Assembly (NCBI RefSeq): GCF_021134715.1
Contig: NC_060018.1
Span: 248,001 to 312,000, forward strand
Length of the DNA stretch: 64,000 nucleotides
Direction of reading: 5' to 3'
Source of the DNA: Daphnia pulex
Taxonomy: Eukaryota > Arthropoda > Branchiopoda > Diplostraca > Daphniidae
Each line of letters starts with the position of its first letter. Position 1 is the first letter of the stretch. A program made the position numbers and the translations under genes. The notes beneath the pieces are model-generated. The model ran no database searches, was not told where the DNA came from, and worked only from the letters and a program-made list of their open reading frames with translations. Below are positions 11,341-22,489 of the stretch, one piece after another.

Positions 11341-12049
11341 ACGATAATTGAAATCATAAATGGTAAATCTAAGTTGAATTAGTGTATGGAATGTTGTGAT
11401 GTTTCACCGAATTTTCTCATAAATGTGTTTCTCTCTCTTTTCACTCCCTCTCCTTCTCTCTCTCGTATACCAACGCGGGGTACTGTTGTATGAAGTAAAA
11501 CCAATAAAAAATACTTCTACCAAATATAATTTCGGAAAGTGAATACATATTCACTAGATCAACAATTCAAATTTCTTTTAAGGTCGTAGTAGCAAATCAG
11601 AATGAATTGAGTCATTGAGTTATTTCCGTGAAAGGAGTTTTAGCTTTCTTTTTTCAGCGCTTTGCCTGCCTTTTGCTTTTATGTTGTTCGTTTGTTCTTG
11701 GATATTTTTGGCCCTTTCCACCATCTTGATTCCTGTTGTTTCCAGCATATATTCGCGTACCCATCTTCGTACTGTGACTTTCGGTTCTGGTCTTGCACTT
11801 GTCAAGCTGTTTTCCAATCCAAGTTCTCTTTTTACGTTCTGCTTCGGTTTTAGTCGCGAGGGAATTCATCGATTCGCTTTCTGTTTTCTTTGCTTTAAGC
11901 CAGCTTTAGCTGCGTCATTGGTATGTTGAGCTGCTTCTTGCAAGTTATAATAATTTGTAAATTTTTTTTTCAGCCATTGTTCCGGACCCCGGTTCCAACT
12001 CAAGTTTCAAATAACAGTAAAATTTCCAAAAAACAAATTGACATCGTCG
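11341..12049. other. Intergenic, no recognised gene
   Basis: Contains a CT-rich stretch (about 11428-11466). A minus-strand reading at 11620-11869 gives Lys/Arg-rich peptides in two overlapping frames; no domain is recognisable and neither is called. The right end (about 12052-12068) has a TCAAAATGGCTGCC box that recurs, slightly changed, in the inverted copy at about 29966 and may be a promoter element. Confidence 0.3.
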
Positions 12050-13270
12050 GAAGTCATTTCAAAATGGCTGCCTCCATTACGTGAAGTGAAGGAAGAGTGT
12101 CACCAGTGTCACCTGCCTAATAAAGTGAGTGTGCTAGAGCCAGATATGAATATTTAATGTAAATTTTTGTGTGGTGAATTATACAGATAATATAGCCTAC
12201 AATTTACACTCGGCAATTCCATCTGAACTGCTTTTTTCCAAAATGTCGTCTCTTGCTGCACGTACCGGCTGTGCGTTTCGTCCCATGTAACCCTAAGGTT
12301 ACACATTTATTTATTTGATGACCTTGTTTCTGATAATAATAGAGTTTTTACTTTTCTATTAACGGCATGGTGAAGTCTGAGGTTCTTCATTGCAGTCCAA
12401 TGTGCTGTGCAGTGTGATTTGTTGCAGCCAGCTGACGAAAGGTGTTCTTCTTGCAGGCTTGCTACCTGTACCATTTATGGCTTTCGTCACATGTAGAAGC
12501 ACTTCCAAACAATTTAAAGTAATTAAATTGATCAACTTTTTTACAGTAAGGCTACACATTAAATTTGTTGAAAACTAGCTGTTTCCTTAACATCTGTCGA
12601 CTTTACAGTTAAGACTGTTTAAAAAGCTTGCCAACTGTTGATTCCTTTGTAAAAGTAATTCTTAGATATTGCTTAGCTTTACTATGCTTCTGTTATTTTC
12701 TAATGTTACACATCACTTTGTTTTCTGATAGTAATTGAGTTTTTTCCCCAAGTAGGATTAACAGCCTCTTGAGGTCTGATCCTCTTTGTTGCAGTCCATT
12801 GTGTACGTGAATCTTGTGCAGCCAGCTAGTGAACGGTGTGGTGAGCTGTTGCATGCAGAGTGTGGTGCTGGTGTCGTTCGTTCACTTAACAATGAACCAT
12901 TCAGTCGTTCGCTTATCGTAAGAAATCTGTCACTTGTCGTAGATGTGTAAAATTGTGTCGACTAGTTGGCAATTGGCAAAGTAGGTTAGCATTTAGTTCT
13001 TGCAGTCGAAGACAAGTGACATCTTATTTTGTGCTTCTATATAAGTGCTTTAGTGAAAAGTACTTCTAAAGAGTTTTAAACTTTTTTTGATGAAACATAA
13101 CAGAAATTCCCTTGCTCTTTAAAAAAGTGAAGTGAAATCTTGATGATCTTTGATCACCTTCTTGATTTCTTTAATTTAGTGTACATTTCAAGTAAATCAT
13201 TATTGGTGTTTTTTTTTACATTTCAAATTTTTATTGTTCTTTTACTTTATAGATTTCCATGGACAGTTTT
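12050..13270 (+). repeat. Block A: non-coding segment with internal tandem units, inverted copy at 28.8-30 kb
   Basis: This stretch matches the reverse complement of about 28790-29970 with clear but imperfect identity (my estimate about 85%); for example GCACGTACCGGCTGTGCGTT near 12258 recurs inverted near 29740. Inside the block a unit starting TTCTGATAATAATAGAG (about 12328) recurs as TTCTGATAGTAATTGAG (about 12722), each followed about 70 bp on by TTGCAGTCCA and a GCAGCCAGCT sequence, so the unit is duplicated at a spacing of about 394 bp. A GTAACC/GGTTAC inverted repeat lies near 12285. The repeated TTGCAG motifs look like splice acceptors, so a spliced non-coding RNA is possible. No long open frame is shared by both copies except a short minus-strand reading (12359-12559) that I do not consider a gene. 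Confidence 0.6.
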
Positions 13271-15327
13271 ATGTTTGAGCTGTTGATGGTGTTGCTGTAT
13301 GAGGTACAGTGGTTTTGCAGTCCTTTTCCAGTTGACAGATGCGCTAGAGCTTGTGCAGACTTGCAGTTGAACATCATACTTTAATATGTCATTTGCCTAT
13401 GTTGGTGTCCATGCAGTATATGCAGTGTTGTGCAAAATAGTCGATGTTGCCTGATGGCTGTCGGGCTTATTTTATCGGCAGCATTTTGTCGATATGTCGT
13501 GTCTTGCAACCTGTATCGCTGTTGAGGTAATGCTTAATGTACAGTCTCATTTAATTATTGAATTTAATTTATTATCTCCGTTTTCATTTCAGTTGATTCG
13601 TTTGCCGCCGTTCCTTAGACTTGATTCACCGGTGAAACTAAGAAGACGTTGCTGAAATTCAAGATTGATCAATAAATTATGTAGATAAATTGCAAGTGCA
13701 TAATCTGGGCTCCCTTCTTCAGTGGCCCCGTTTCCCTAAATAACCACTAACCAACGCCCGCTGGTGGTCACTCACTCGCTGCGACAACCAGGAGGAAGGG
13801 AGATGTCTGGTCGAACGGGGACGTGCAAGGCGCATGATTCGATGAAATCTGTTGGAGGGTCATGATTCTAAGCCGGAAGCCTACTATGATGCATTGCTCT
13901 CTTAAAATCTTTTCCTCGGCTCTCTTCGCTCTTTTTCCGGTTTCTCTTAACCATGGCCGGGTAATCTCCCTGGTCGAGTCAGTCGGGCAGTGTCTTCCCT
14001 TGCTTGACTGGCTGCAGTTTGAACCGGACGGTCTGTTAAAATAAGAATTTAAATCTAGAAAAACGCCTCCTTTGAGTGGCCCGGACAATCCTGAATCCTT
14101 TAGGGTTGCCATTCCATCGAGGCTTAAACGAGGGTACGTAATTACATGTTAGTCAAATTGATAAAGCTACAAATTCAATTGTTTGTATTACCCAGATGAC
14201 TAGGTGTTGCCCATTGAGGGGTTTTGGTGACAAGGAGTCACTAAACGAAACGCTAAACCAAATGAAAACAAAAAATATTAAAAAAGGTAATGCTAGATAC
14301 GACATGAAGCTTTTGCTTTCGCAGAAAATAATGTGAATTTGTTTGCAGCCAACGATCCTTTATATATCCAAGCCGAGTCCTTTCCGTCTACATTCGGTGT
14401 GAAGAGCAAAACCCAAATTTCAACACATTTAACTGCTTAGCAACGAAAACAAAGCGAGTGTCAAAACATTGTTTTACTTGCATACTTTATTGTGGCAGAA
14501 ACGCGTTCGTCATGTAACAGGGTGGATTTTTTCCCCTTTTGTTCATGCAGCATCAAACGACACGCGATAGGTTCCGGCGGTCATCATTTCATCAACTATT
14601 CAAGATGGTAGACCTGTCAATGTAAAAGACAGGGTAAAGGTAGCTCCTGTAAATGTTATTCATTTATGTTAAATAGCTGCCAGTAGGATCTCATTGTTGA
14701 TTTGCGGTTACAAAATCCATAGCCCTAGAGTTCAGGTATTGTCAATCAATCATTTGATTTGCGTTTTAGATACTCCTAAATCAGTTGTGGAAATACCATT
14801 CCCCCCGCTTCTCCTGGATGGTTACTTAGGATCATTTAACTTCATTTATGAGTTATGCGTTGTGAACATAGCTGACGACGACGAACTTTCAGATGGCATT
14901 TCGTATGCAATGCCATCTGGTATTTCATTAATTATTTCGTCTAGAACACAATTTGTATAATTATAAAATGCTCGTTTGCAATTTTTGAATTGCGTGAATC
15001 ACGACTCTGACTTCATTTCAATATAAAAAAAAGAGTAAAAACGAAGGAATGTAAACGGGTGTGAACTGTGTAGGGGGAATGGAAGCGGCGTTGGGCCGGT
15101 TGGGGTGGGGTAATATAAACAGAGAAACAGTGAATCTGGCAATGTTGTCGGACGCCATTTTTTTCTCCATATGCGCCTCCTACAGTTTCATACCCCGCTT
15201 GCTTTTTAACTTGTAAGGGTGTGTCGGTTTGAAACCCTAGAATTTTTTGAATATTTGTTTCTCTAATCTGTACTTTGCACTGACAAGCACTCGTTTGAAT
15301 TTAACAAGACTTTACTGGAATTTCAAA
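13271..15327. other. Intergenic region upstream of lamin
   Basis: No recognised gene. A minus-strand open frame of 114 codons at 13768-14112 has no known domain. A perfect 11-bp stem with an 8-base loop lies at 14890-14919. The last 300 bases, with a GGACGCCATTTTTTT motif near 15150 and splice-like AG sites, should contain the lamin promoter and 5' UTR. Confidence 0.4.
14890..14919. repeat. Short perfect hairpin
   Basis: CAGATGGCATT is followed by an 8-base spacer and its exact reverse complement AATGCCATCTG. It is isolated and has no T-run or neighbouring gene end that would mark it as a processing signal. Confidence 0.6.
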
Positions 15328-18300
15328 ATGTCTACAAGAAGTGAAAGAACACCGGAATCTAGCTCGCAAGCATCCAGCTCGGCTTCCCAATCACGAAGCT
15401 CACCTCTCAGCCCAACACGTTTAACGCGCCTTCAAGAGAAAGTCGAACTGCAAAACTTGAACGATCGTCTTGCCAACTACATCGACCGAGTTCGCCAATT
15501 AGAGTCTGAAAACAACCGATTGACTCTTCAGATCACCACCACACAAGACTCTAGGGAGGTGACTTCTGTGAGAGGTTTATACGAAAAAGAACTTTCAGAC
15601 ACACGTCGACTTATTGATAAAACAGCGAACGAAAAGGCAAGATTTCAGCTTGAAGCACGACGGGCAACAGCTGAGCTGGGAGAATTGACTCCAAAGTAAG
15701 TAAAGTTTTATGAGTTGCTCTCGATTTTACATTGGAATGTGTTTCTTGTTAGATTATAGACGACATGAATTGTTTAACATGGGACATTATCTTTATTGGT
15801 ATCTCAAGTGATATTTGACATTGGATTTGATAAGTTTTTATCAAAAATGGATTTCAGCTTTTTGTATTTGCACTTGAAACTGCATTTCACTGTGCAAGGG
15901 GAATGGTATTGTTTTGTTTTGATGATCAGCTCTAGCGATTTGTAAACAGCTTTTTGAGTGGGTTGGTTTATGTAGTTATAGGTTTGCACCCTTATAACAC
16001 ATCAACTCTTTTTCCAGGCTTGGGAAAACCTAGGCGTTTAACGCGTTCTCTACTTTTAGCCCCCAAGGCAGAGAAGACCGGAAAGTATTCCCATAGACTT
16101 CACTCTGTAGGGTTTGATAATAAGCATAGAGAAGAGAAATGGTTGTGTTGGTTTGCTGGATTTTCTTTCCCGCGTTGTGCAGTTTAACTTCACGTTGTAA
16201 AGTGGAGGGAAATTCGGTTAATTTCACATTTTCTCTGTGTTTCTCTTCTTACAAGATCGTTTATTCTGTTGGGATGTCATTATTTACCTAACTTTGTGAA
16301 AGACGAGACCCGTTTACATAGGGAACGGTCACTAATCCTCAGGCAATTACAGTGTTTGGTAGAAAGCTTTTGGTGGCGTCACTTGTGTTAACTTTTGAAT
16401 AGACCGGGGGGGGGGGGCGTGCTTGTTCTTCTTTGAGAGGGTGAACTCACCGAGGGAGAGCCTTTCCGCTGGGGTCTTGTTTCGCCACTCCCTTGTCCGT
16501 TAAGAAACGTGTACTTTTTGCGTTTTTTAAATTTGGGTTCTCATAAAATGTGTCAAATTTTATTTTAATGGATGCTTATTAAATTTTTGTTTTTTGAATA
16601 GATTCAATAAAGCAATAAATGAGAGGGACAAGTTGGCAAAGCAAGTGTCGGAATTACATCTGGCACTTGAGTCAGAATTGCTGGCCCGCGCCGATTTGGA
16701 AAATCGGAACATGACTCTCAAAGAAGAGCTGTCGTTTAAACAACAGGTTATTCATCTAAAGTTGATTTTTTAAACTCTGTTCCTCATTTCCGTGTTTTAT
16801 TTCCAACAGATGTACGAGCGAGAAATGACCGAAGTAAGATCCAACAAGCAAGTTGAAATCAGCGAGATTGACGGACGCCTTCAAGAACAAAACCAGGCCC
16901 GTCTGCAGTCCACATTGCAAGAACTGCGTGATCAATACGAATCCCAGATTCAACAAAGCCGAGATGAAGTCGAAGTCCTATATCAGAATAAGGTTTGTCT
17001 AGATTAATTATCTTCACAGCTTCAATTATACACTGACTTGCTATCACAGGTTGAAGATTTGGAAGACCAGGTCAAAAAGCAACGAGGTGCAGCTGGCGCT
17101 CATTACGAAGAACTCATTCAAGCTCGTAATCGTCTGAAGGACGCCAACCTTAAACTGTCTGACATGGAGTTGGCTAATTCTCACATGAAGGTATGTAGCA
17201 AACGCGCAATGGCTGGAATTAATTAACTCCAAATGTTATGCATAGTCACATTTTTCTTGTCTTGCCAGGACCGCATTGCTGAGATGGAACGAAACATGGA
17301 AACCGAACGCCAAACGCACGCAACAGCTATGCAGGATGCTTCAGCTAACTCTTCCATGTGTCAGGGAGAAATCACCCGCCTTCGCGAACAAATGGCCATT
17401 CAGTTGCAAGAATACCAGGATTTGATGGATATTCGTACGGCACTCGACATGGAGATTTCCGCTTACCGTAAGCTCCTTGAAGGCGAAGAAACCCGGTAGG
17501 TTGATTATACCACAAGACCATGGAAACGCTTATTTAATAGATTGATGTACTCATGACCCAACTTGCGTTATTTTCTAAACAGATTGAAATTGACGCCAAC
17601 GGCGGGTGCCTCCACCTCACAGAGCACTCGCTCTGGAACTCCGTCCTGCCGCACGCCGACAAGCAAGCGGACCATGCTCGAAGAATCCTCCACTTTCACT
17701 TTGGCCGATTTTATCATCTCTTCAAGCGCAAAGGGAGAAGTGCAAATCGAGGAAGTCGATTCTGAGGGCAAATTCATCCGCCTGGTCAATAAAAGCGAAA
17801 AGGTATCAACGTTTTCTCTCAAGCACTTTGTAATTTAACCTGTAATTTGTCTTTTCAATTTGCAGGAGGTATCGTTGGGTGGATGGCAGTTAGTGCACAA
17901 GGCCCAGGATCTCGAGACCATTTACAAATTTCATCGTTTATTGGAAGTGGCTCCCGGAGGCACAGTGTCCGTTTGGTCGGCAGGTATGCAGCTGTTATGT
18001 CAGCATTCGTTTGGCACGAAACGTGCGAAATCGAGGCGTTGTTTTGTTAACAGTTTTTTTTTTCTGTTTAGACAGCGGAACAGCTCACAAGCCGCCTTCC
18101 ACACTGGTGATGATGGGGCTGCAATGGTTTGTGGCCAGAGAAATGGTGACGCAATTGCTCGACAACAGCGGAAAGGTAAGCTGTTGTCCGAAGTTGTGTG
18201 TGCCCTCCCATATTTATCTCATTATTCGTTGAAATACATTTTGAGTTGTTTTTCGCCCCACGTAGGAAATGGCTCAGTGGGAGAGCAAACCAGCGCATAC

Positions 18301-18504
18301 GCAGGTAAAAAAAGAAAGAAACGAGATTTTTTCGTATTTTTCTTCTTCACATGTTTATGAGTTGCTGCCGACTAGTCGAACACGGAGGGGAAAATCTTAT
18401 CTAACTCATCGTTTGTCTTATTTTTTCTTTTCTTTTTGGCTTCTTTGTCTCTGCCAACTGAACAGGGGGACCCTCCTGGAGAAGCTCTCTGTGTTGTACT
18501 GTAA
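15328..18504 (+). CDS. Nuclear lamin
   Basis: Ten exons: 15328-15695, 16602-16746, 16810-16992, 17050-17190, 17269-17495, 17583-17802, 17866-17983, 18072-18175, 18266-18304 and 18466-18504; 527 aa, all phases consistent. Order: Ser-rich head with a mitotic-type SPLSPTR site, coil 1A ([19 protein letters not shown]), coils 1B and 2 ending in the intermediate-filament helix-termination motif [15 protein letters not shown], a short linker, the lamin-tail Ig fold ([18 protein letters not shown] ... GGWQLVH ... [10 protein letters not shown] ... THKPPST-like region), and a C-terminal CaaX box CVVL. Lamins form the meshwork under the inner nuclear membrane. Two oddities: the linker has only TSKRTMLEE where vertebrate lamins carry a KKRKLE nuclear localisation signal, and the final Leu of CVVL predicts geranylgeranylation rather than the usual farnesylation. 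The ATG at 15328 is preferred to an in-frame one at 15247 because [12 protein letters not shown] matches lamin heads. Confidence 0.93.
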
Positions 18505-19387
18505 TCATCTCATGAGTACTTCATCAAGGTAAGAAAAGAAAACCACAACACGAGAAATTCTGTTGGAAATTTCCTTTGTTGGTCATCTGCAATGATGCTG
18601 ATCGGTTTTCTTTTTTTTTTCTCCCTCTCTTTGCCAGATGTGTTCACCGAAGCTTTTTCAAGTGTCTTACGATTGGGTCAACGAGTTCTATGATTGGAGA
18701 GAGAGAAAAAGAGAGATGAATGTGTGCGTTCAAATATTTCTGACGCAAGCCGCCTGCCATTTATTAAATTCGTTCCACGAGAGAGAAAAATCTAAACACA
18801 AAACAAAATTGTCCGGTTCGTGTCGAGGTGAATTCGTGCGTCTGGAATCAATTCTCACGAGTTGCGCGTACACACTAGTTTTGACTAGATTTTTGCTTGT
18901 TAAATGCAGAGGAACGGCCCATATAGAAAGTAAAACAAAAAAAAAGCAATTCCAATTTTTTTACATCATCATCATTTTTGGAGTTCATTTAAAGTAACCG
19001 AAATTTCTTTTGATGTTTTGCCATCCCCCCCCCCCTTTCTCCCAGCACTCATCTCTTCAAATATTATTTTTCTGTTTTCTTCTTTCTCGGCTGCCGCCTT
19101 CATCTTCATTAATGTGTTGAATACACACCAACCAAATTCTTTTTTTTAAAAAGGGGATGATGTATGCATTTGTTTCGCTTTTTTTTCTCCCTCCCTCAGC
19201 CTTTTTTAACGCGTGGAAGCCAATACTATGTATCATCATAGTATTTGTTGCCTTTCTCCTATTTCCTTATGAACTTCGTTTCAAATAGTGGAACGGCAAA
19301 GAGCGAGGGTGAGCTCGTTATTAATGTAATTTTGTGAAATATGTACTAATGACATGTTTTTCTTCCTAGTTTCTTTTTCGAACAATT
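18505..19387 (+). other. Lamin 3' UTR and intergenic sequence
   Basis: No coding feature. A strong donor (CAAGGTAAGA, about 18527) and an acceptor near 18638 suggest an optional 3' UTR intron or an alternative lamin end. The remainder is T-rich, with a C-run at about 19026-19035. No repeat family was recognised. Confidence 0.4.
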
Positions 19388-19945
19388 TGATTTCTATTGC
19401 AATCTAGTTAAATTGAACGATAAAGATTGCGGTGGCGTTGCAGTCGTACGTTGGCACTGCGTCGTTAAACTTGACATTGTCGGTCAGAAAGCCGAATTTC
19501 ATGATGGCCGTACCAGGGCCGTACCATCACCTACGACAAGTCGACAAGTGCCTATTACCACAGGTAAACATTTTAATGTTCAACGAAATTCGTCTTTAAA
19601 AGTCTCAATGATAACACTTTTATCGAATGTTGAACAGCTTTGATAATCTTCCTGCTAGATAGTATCTGAGAGCCTATTTAAACTGCTAGCGATTTATTTC
19701 TGTGGTTACGAATCACTTAAAAAATGTCCTTCATTTTCTTGCTAGGTGGTAAACGAAAATCTTTGCCTATCCTTGAGCGGTGCCCCTAAAGATGTCCACG
19801 AGCAAGTGACGCTGTTCCGCAACCTCGATGGCCCAGTCCTCCCTAACTATTTAAGCCAATGGACTTTCGAGAAGGTGAAAGCGGAAGACGTTAATGTGGT
19901 GCCCAAAGCTTTTGTTGAGGGTGTAAGTTTGGAAGACTACTAATA
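19388..19945 (+). pseudogene. Apoptosis-inducing factor (AIFM1-like) fragment, middle part, decayed
   Basis: Reads VVKLDIVGQKAEFHDGR, then a disturbed stretch corresponding to the TYEKCLIATGG region of AIF, then GAPKDVHEQVTLFRNLDGP joined directly to LPNYLSQWTFEKVKAEDV and NVVPKAFVEGV. In intact AIF the IGGGFLGSELA dinucleotide-binding block lies between FRNLD and LPNYLS; it is missing here, so a segment has been lost. Two short direct repeats disturb the first exon: GGCCGTACCA at 19506-19515 and again at 19517-19526, and CGACAAGT at 19534-19541 and 19542-19549. AIF is a mitochondrial FAD-dependent NADH oxidoreductase. The next exons lie at 19969-20560 inside the palindrome arm. Confidence 0.7.
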
Positions 19946-19968
19946 TTATTGATTATTATTTAATTAAG

Positions 19969-20560
19969 GTCAAAGCGACATTGACCTTAAACGATGGTCA
20001 AAAGGTAATCAGTTATTTCAAATACATGTCTTGGCGATGTTTATTAAAATCTAAATATTATTCCATCTTAGTAAAACAGACCATATTGTCGCTGCTGTCG
20101 GTTTGAACACAAACACGGAATTGGCTGTCGCTTCTGATTTGGAAATAGATTCCAATTTTGGTGGTTATCGAGTCAATGCTGAGCTTGAAGCACGACCACA
20201 CGTCCGGTTGGTAAGAATCCTTGAACATTTTTCATTTCATATTAATTGTAATACTCGTGATTAAAACTTAACCAACATTGACTGCTCTGATGTTGTTGTT
20301 AGGTAGTTGTTAGATATAAAGTTCTTGTTAAATTAGATTCTAATTATTGGTTTTGGACTTTTATTTTTATTAGGCTGGAGATGCTGCCTTCTTTTGTGAT
20401 AGCAAATTGGGTCGTCATCGTATGAAACATCACCACCATGCTGTTGTATCGGGGCAATTGGCTGGAGAGAAGAATATTGGCAACGAAACATGGATGAACA
20501 ACTGCAGTGCACTGTCACCAAGTGCATTCTTCGTCGTATTATTAGTACGCAATCAGGTAA
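19969..20560 (+). pseudogene. AIFM1-like C-terminal exons in the left palindrome arm
   Basis: Exon-like pieces: 19969-20004 (VKATLTLNDGQK), about 20072-20210 ([16 protein letters not shown] ... [20 protein letters not shown]) and about 20374-20557 ([16 protein letters not shown] then [19 protein letters not shown]). These match the FAD-binding end of AIF (human [56 protein letters not shown]). After GNETW the similarity stops: the expected HQSMFWSDLGP block is absent. Continues the 19388-19945 fragment on the same strand; an exact inverted copy is at 27972-28563. Confidence 0.7.
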
Positions 20561-20694
20561 ATATTCTGTTTCATGGAGTTTGTATCAATTATTTGTTTTT
20601 ATCTGTTAATGTACCAAATTGAATATTAATGTTCAAATCATTTACCGCCTATTTGATTGTAGTGTCGTGCTGTTGCCGTTTGTCGTATCGTTTA

Positions 20695-21488
20695 AGGTTG
20701 GGTCGATCACTGGTGTACCCATGTCTCCTGGGTATGGCGGATACCAAAGCACCACGCCGCCGCCTTGCTACACAACGACAACATTCGCACCAACCGGTTA
20801 CTACACTGAGGGCCACAATTACTACACCACCAAGGCTCCAGAGTATTACACCGCAGCTAATGCTGCCCAGAGCTAAATCACCAAAGATCCTGAGTACTAC
20901 ACCGAGGCTCCCAAATACTACACCACCAAGTCACCGGAGTACTACACGTATGTTGCCCCAGCTTATACACCGAGGCTCCCAAGTATTACTCAGTTCCTAG
21001 CTACTACACCGGGGCTCCAACTAATTACACCACCAAAGCGGCTGAACACTACACCGATCCGCCCAAGTACTACACCACCAAGGCTCCAGAGTATTACACC
21101 ACAACTTATGCTTCCCCGAGCCACTACACCGAAGCCCCGAAGTATTTCTCTGCCCCAAGCTACACAACTACAACTGAGGCGGCCAAGTATTACGCAGCCC
21201 CGACTTACTACACAGCGGCTGCTCCTTCGTACTACGTTGAACCGGAATACTACACCGAGGCTCCAGTTTACTACACCACAACCCACGCTACATCTAGCTA
21301 CTACACCGAGGCCCCTAAGTACTACGCTACCAAGGCACCTGAGTATTATACCACTACTTACGCTGCTCCGACCAGCTACACCGAAGCTCCGAACTATTGA
21401 CTCTATCCCGAGTTACTACACCACTAAGGCACCTGAATATTACACCACACCCTACGCTTCTCCAACTTACTACAGGGACGTTTCTTAA
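20695..21488 (+). pseudogene. Tyr/Thr-rich repeat protein gene, frameshifted (left arm)
   Basis: After an acceptor-like AG at 20694-20695 the sequence reads VGSITGVPMSPGYGGY and then tandem variants of YYTEAPKYYTTKAPEYYTT, with codons such as TAC-TAC-ACC repeated about fifteen times. A TAA at 20874 and several frame changes break it; the last part, after about 21405, returns to YYTTKAPEYYTTPYASPTYY and ends at a TAA at 21486. Such low-complexity Tyr/Thr/Pro proteins are usually secreted, cuticle- or mucin-like; that role is inference. The exact inverted copy is at 27044-27837. Confidence 0.6.
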
Positions 21489-21951
21489 TACTATAGTCGA
21501 ATTTTAATCATGTTCAGATTTGTCGGTTCCTATTTCGCATGTTGGAGGTGACCTATTGCTCTAGTCGCTCTGCATTCCGACGTATTCTAGTGTTTGGACA
21601 AACTTCATTTACAGGGCAAGTTACGAAAGAGACATACTGTGGTGTTTACTAAAAAATTTTGATATTAACAGCTCTGTTTTTAACTTTAGTTGGCGTAACA
21701 TAGGAGTTGCAGATAGTGTATGGTTTCTCAAAGAAGTTTATTTGAAGGGTCTGGAGTTGATCAGTCACTTGCCTTTAACTTATGTAAAACTTCAAAGTTA
21801 AAAAATATACAAGTCGTGAACTAAACAATTTTTTATTATAAGTTATGAGACACAGTAAACAAAAATATTAAAAGGAATTGCTTTATTGTCCCACCTCCAC
21901 CCACAATTCCACCACATTTTACATTCACATACATACATACATACACTTAAG
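21489..21951. other. Arm spacer with TACA repeat
   Basis: Non-coding AT-rich sequence between the repeat gene and the MITE. A (CATA)n microsatellite at about 21929-21946 abuts the MITE insertion point. Nothing else was recognised. Confidence 0.4.
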
Positions 21952-21955
21952 TTAA

Positions 21956-22192
21956 CCCGTTGGCTGCCACGCCATACAACCCGTAGGTTGTACTCTACTG
22001 CTCTACGCGCCACGTCTGAAGGATCCGTGACCAAAGTGGGACTTGCCATTGCTGACAAGTCCGGGCTGACACGGTGACAGGAGAATCCATCACCGCATCG
22101 ACAAGGGGGAACTTGGTGCATTGCCAAACAGGCGCCTTTTGGCGCGGCCCATGCTAAGGAGCGGGGAGAACAAAGGCGTGGCATACAACGGG
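21956..22192. mobile_element. piggyBac-type MITE (left arm copy)
   Basis: A 237-bp element bounded by TTAA on both sides (21952-21955 and 22193-22196). Its ends are inverted repeats starting CCCGTTGGCTGCCACGCC on the left and, on the opposite strand, CCCGTTGTATGCCACGCC on the right. TTAA target duplications together with ends beginning CCC are the hallmark of piggyBac transposons. There is no transposase frame, so it is a non-autonomous element. Confidence 0.8.
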
Positions 22193-22489
22193 TTAACTAA
22201 CACAAACATATTACTAACAACAAATGATGATCCGCGCTGACACTTTGGAGATACCGGCGACGTTATGGTGTCCATCTTCTCGAAATTTCCTCTGCATTAC
22301 CTGAATAAAGAGAAATTCAATTCTTAATTACTGACAGGCCAATAAAAGTTACATAATACAGAAAGAAACAATAATCAGGTTTTTTAGCTCAAAGATTTAA
22401 ATATGCAATTTTTTAAAGTTTAAATCAAGCTTGCAATGTTGAGAACTGTTAACAGAACAAAGCTCACTTGCTAGTCTTTTTAAAAAAAT

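Noticed and set aside
12314-12380. Box C/D snoRNA-like order TGATGA, CTGA, ATGGTGA, CTGA
   Set aside because: The boxes are in the right order but no closing terminal stem is present and the C box is preceded by T; the tandem copy at 12.7 kb does not keep the C box.
13768-14112. 114-codon minus-strand open frame starting MATLKDSGLSGP
   Set aside because: No domain, no splice context and no support beyond length.
22090-22275. Open frame inside the MITE and its flank, mirrored at 26257-26442
   Set aside because: It is a chance reading through a non-autonomous element.
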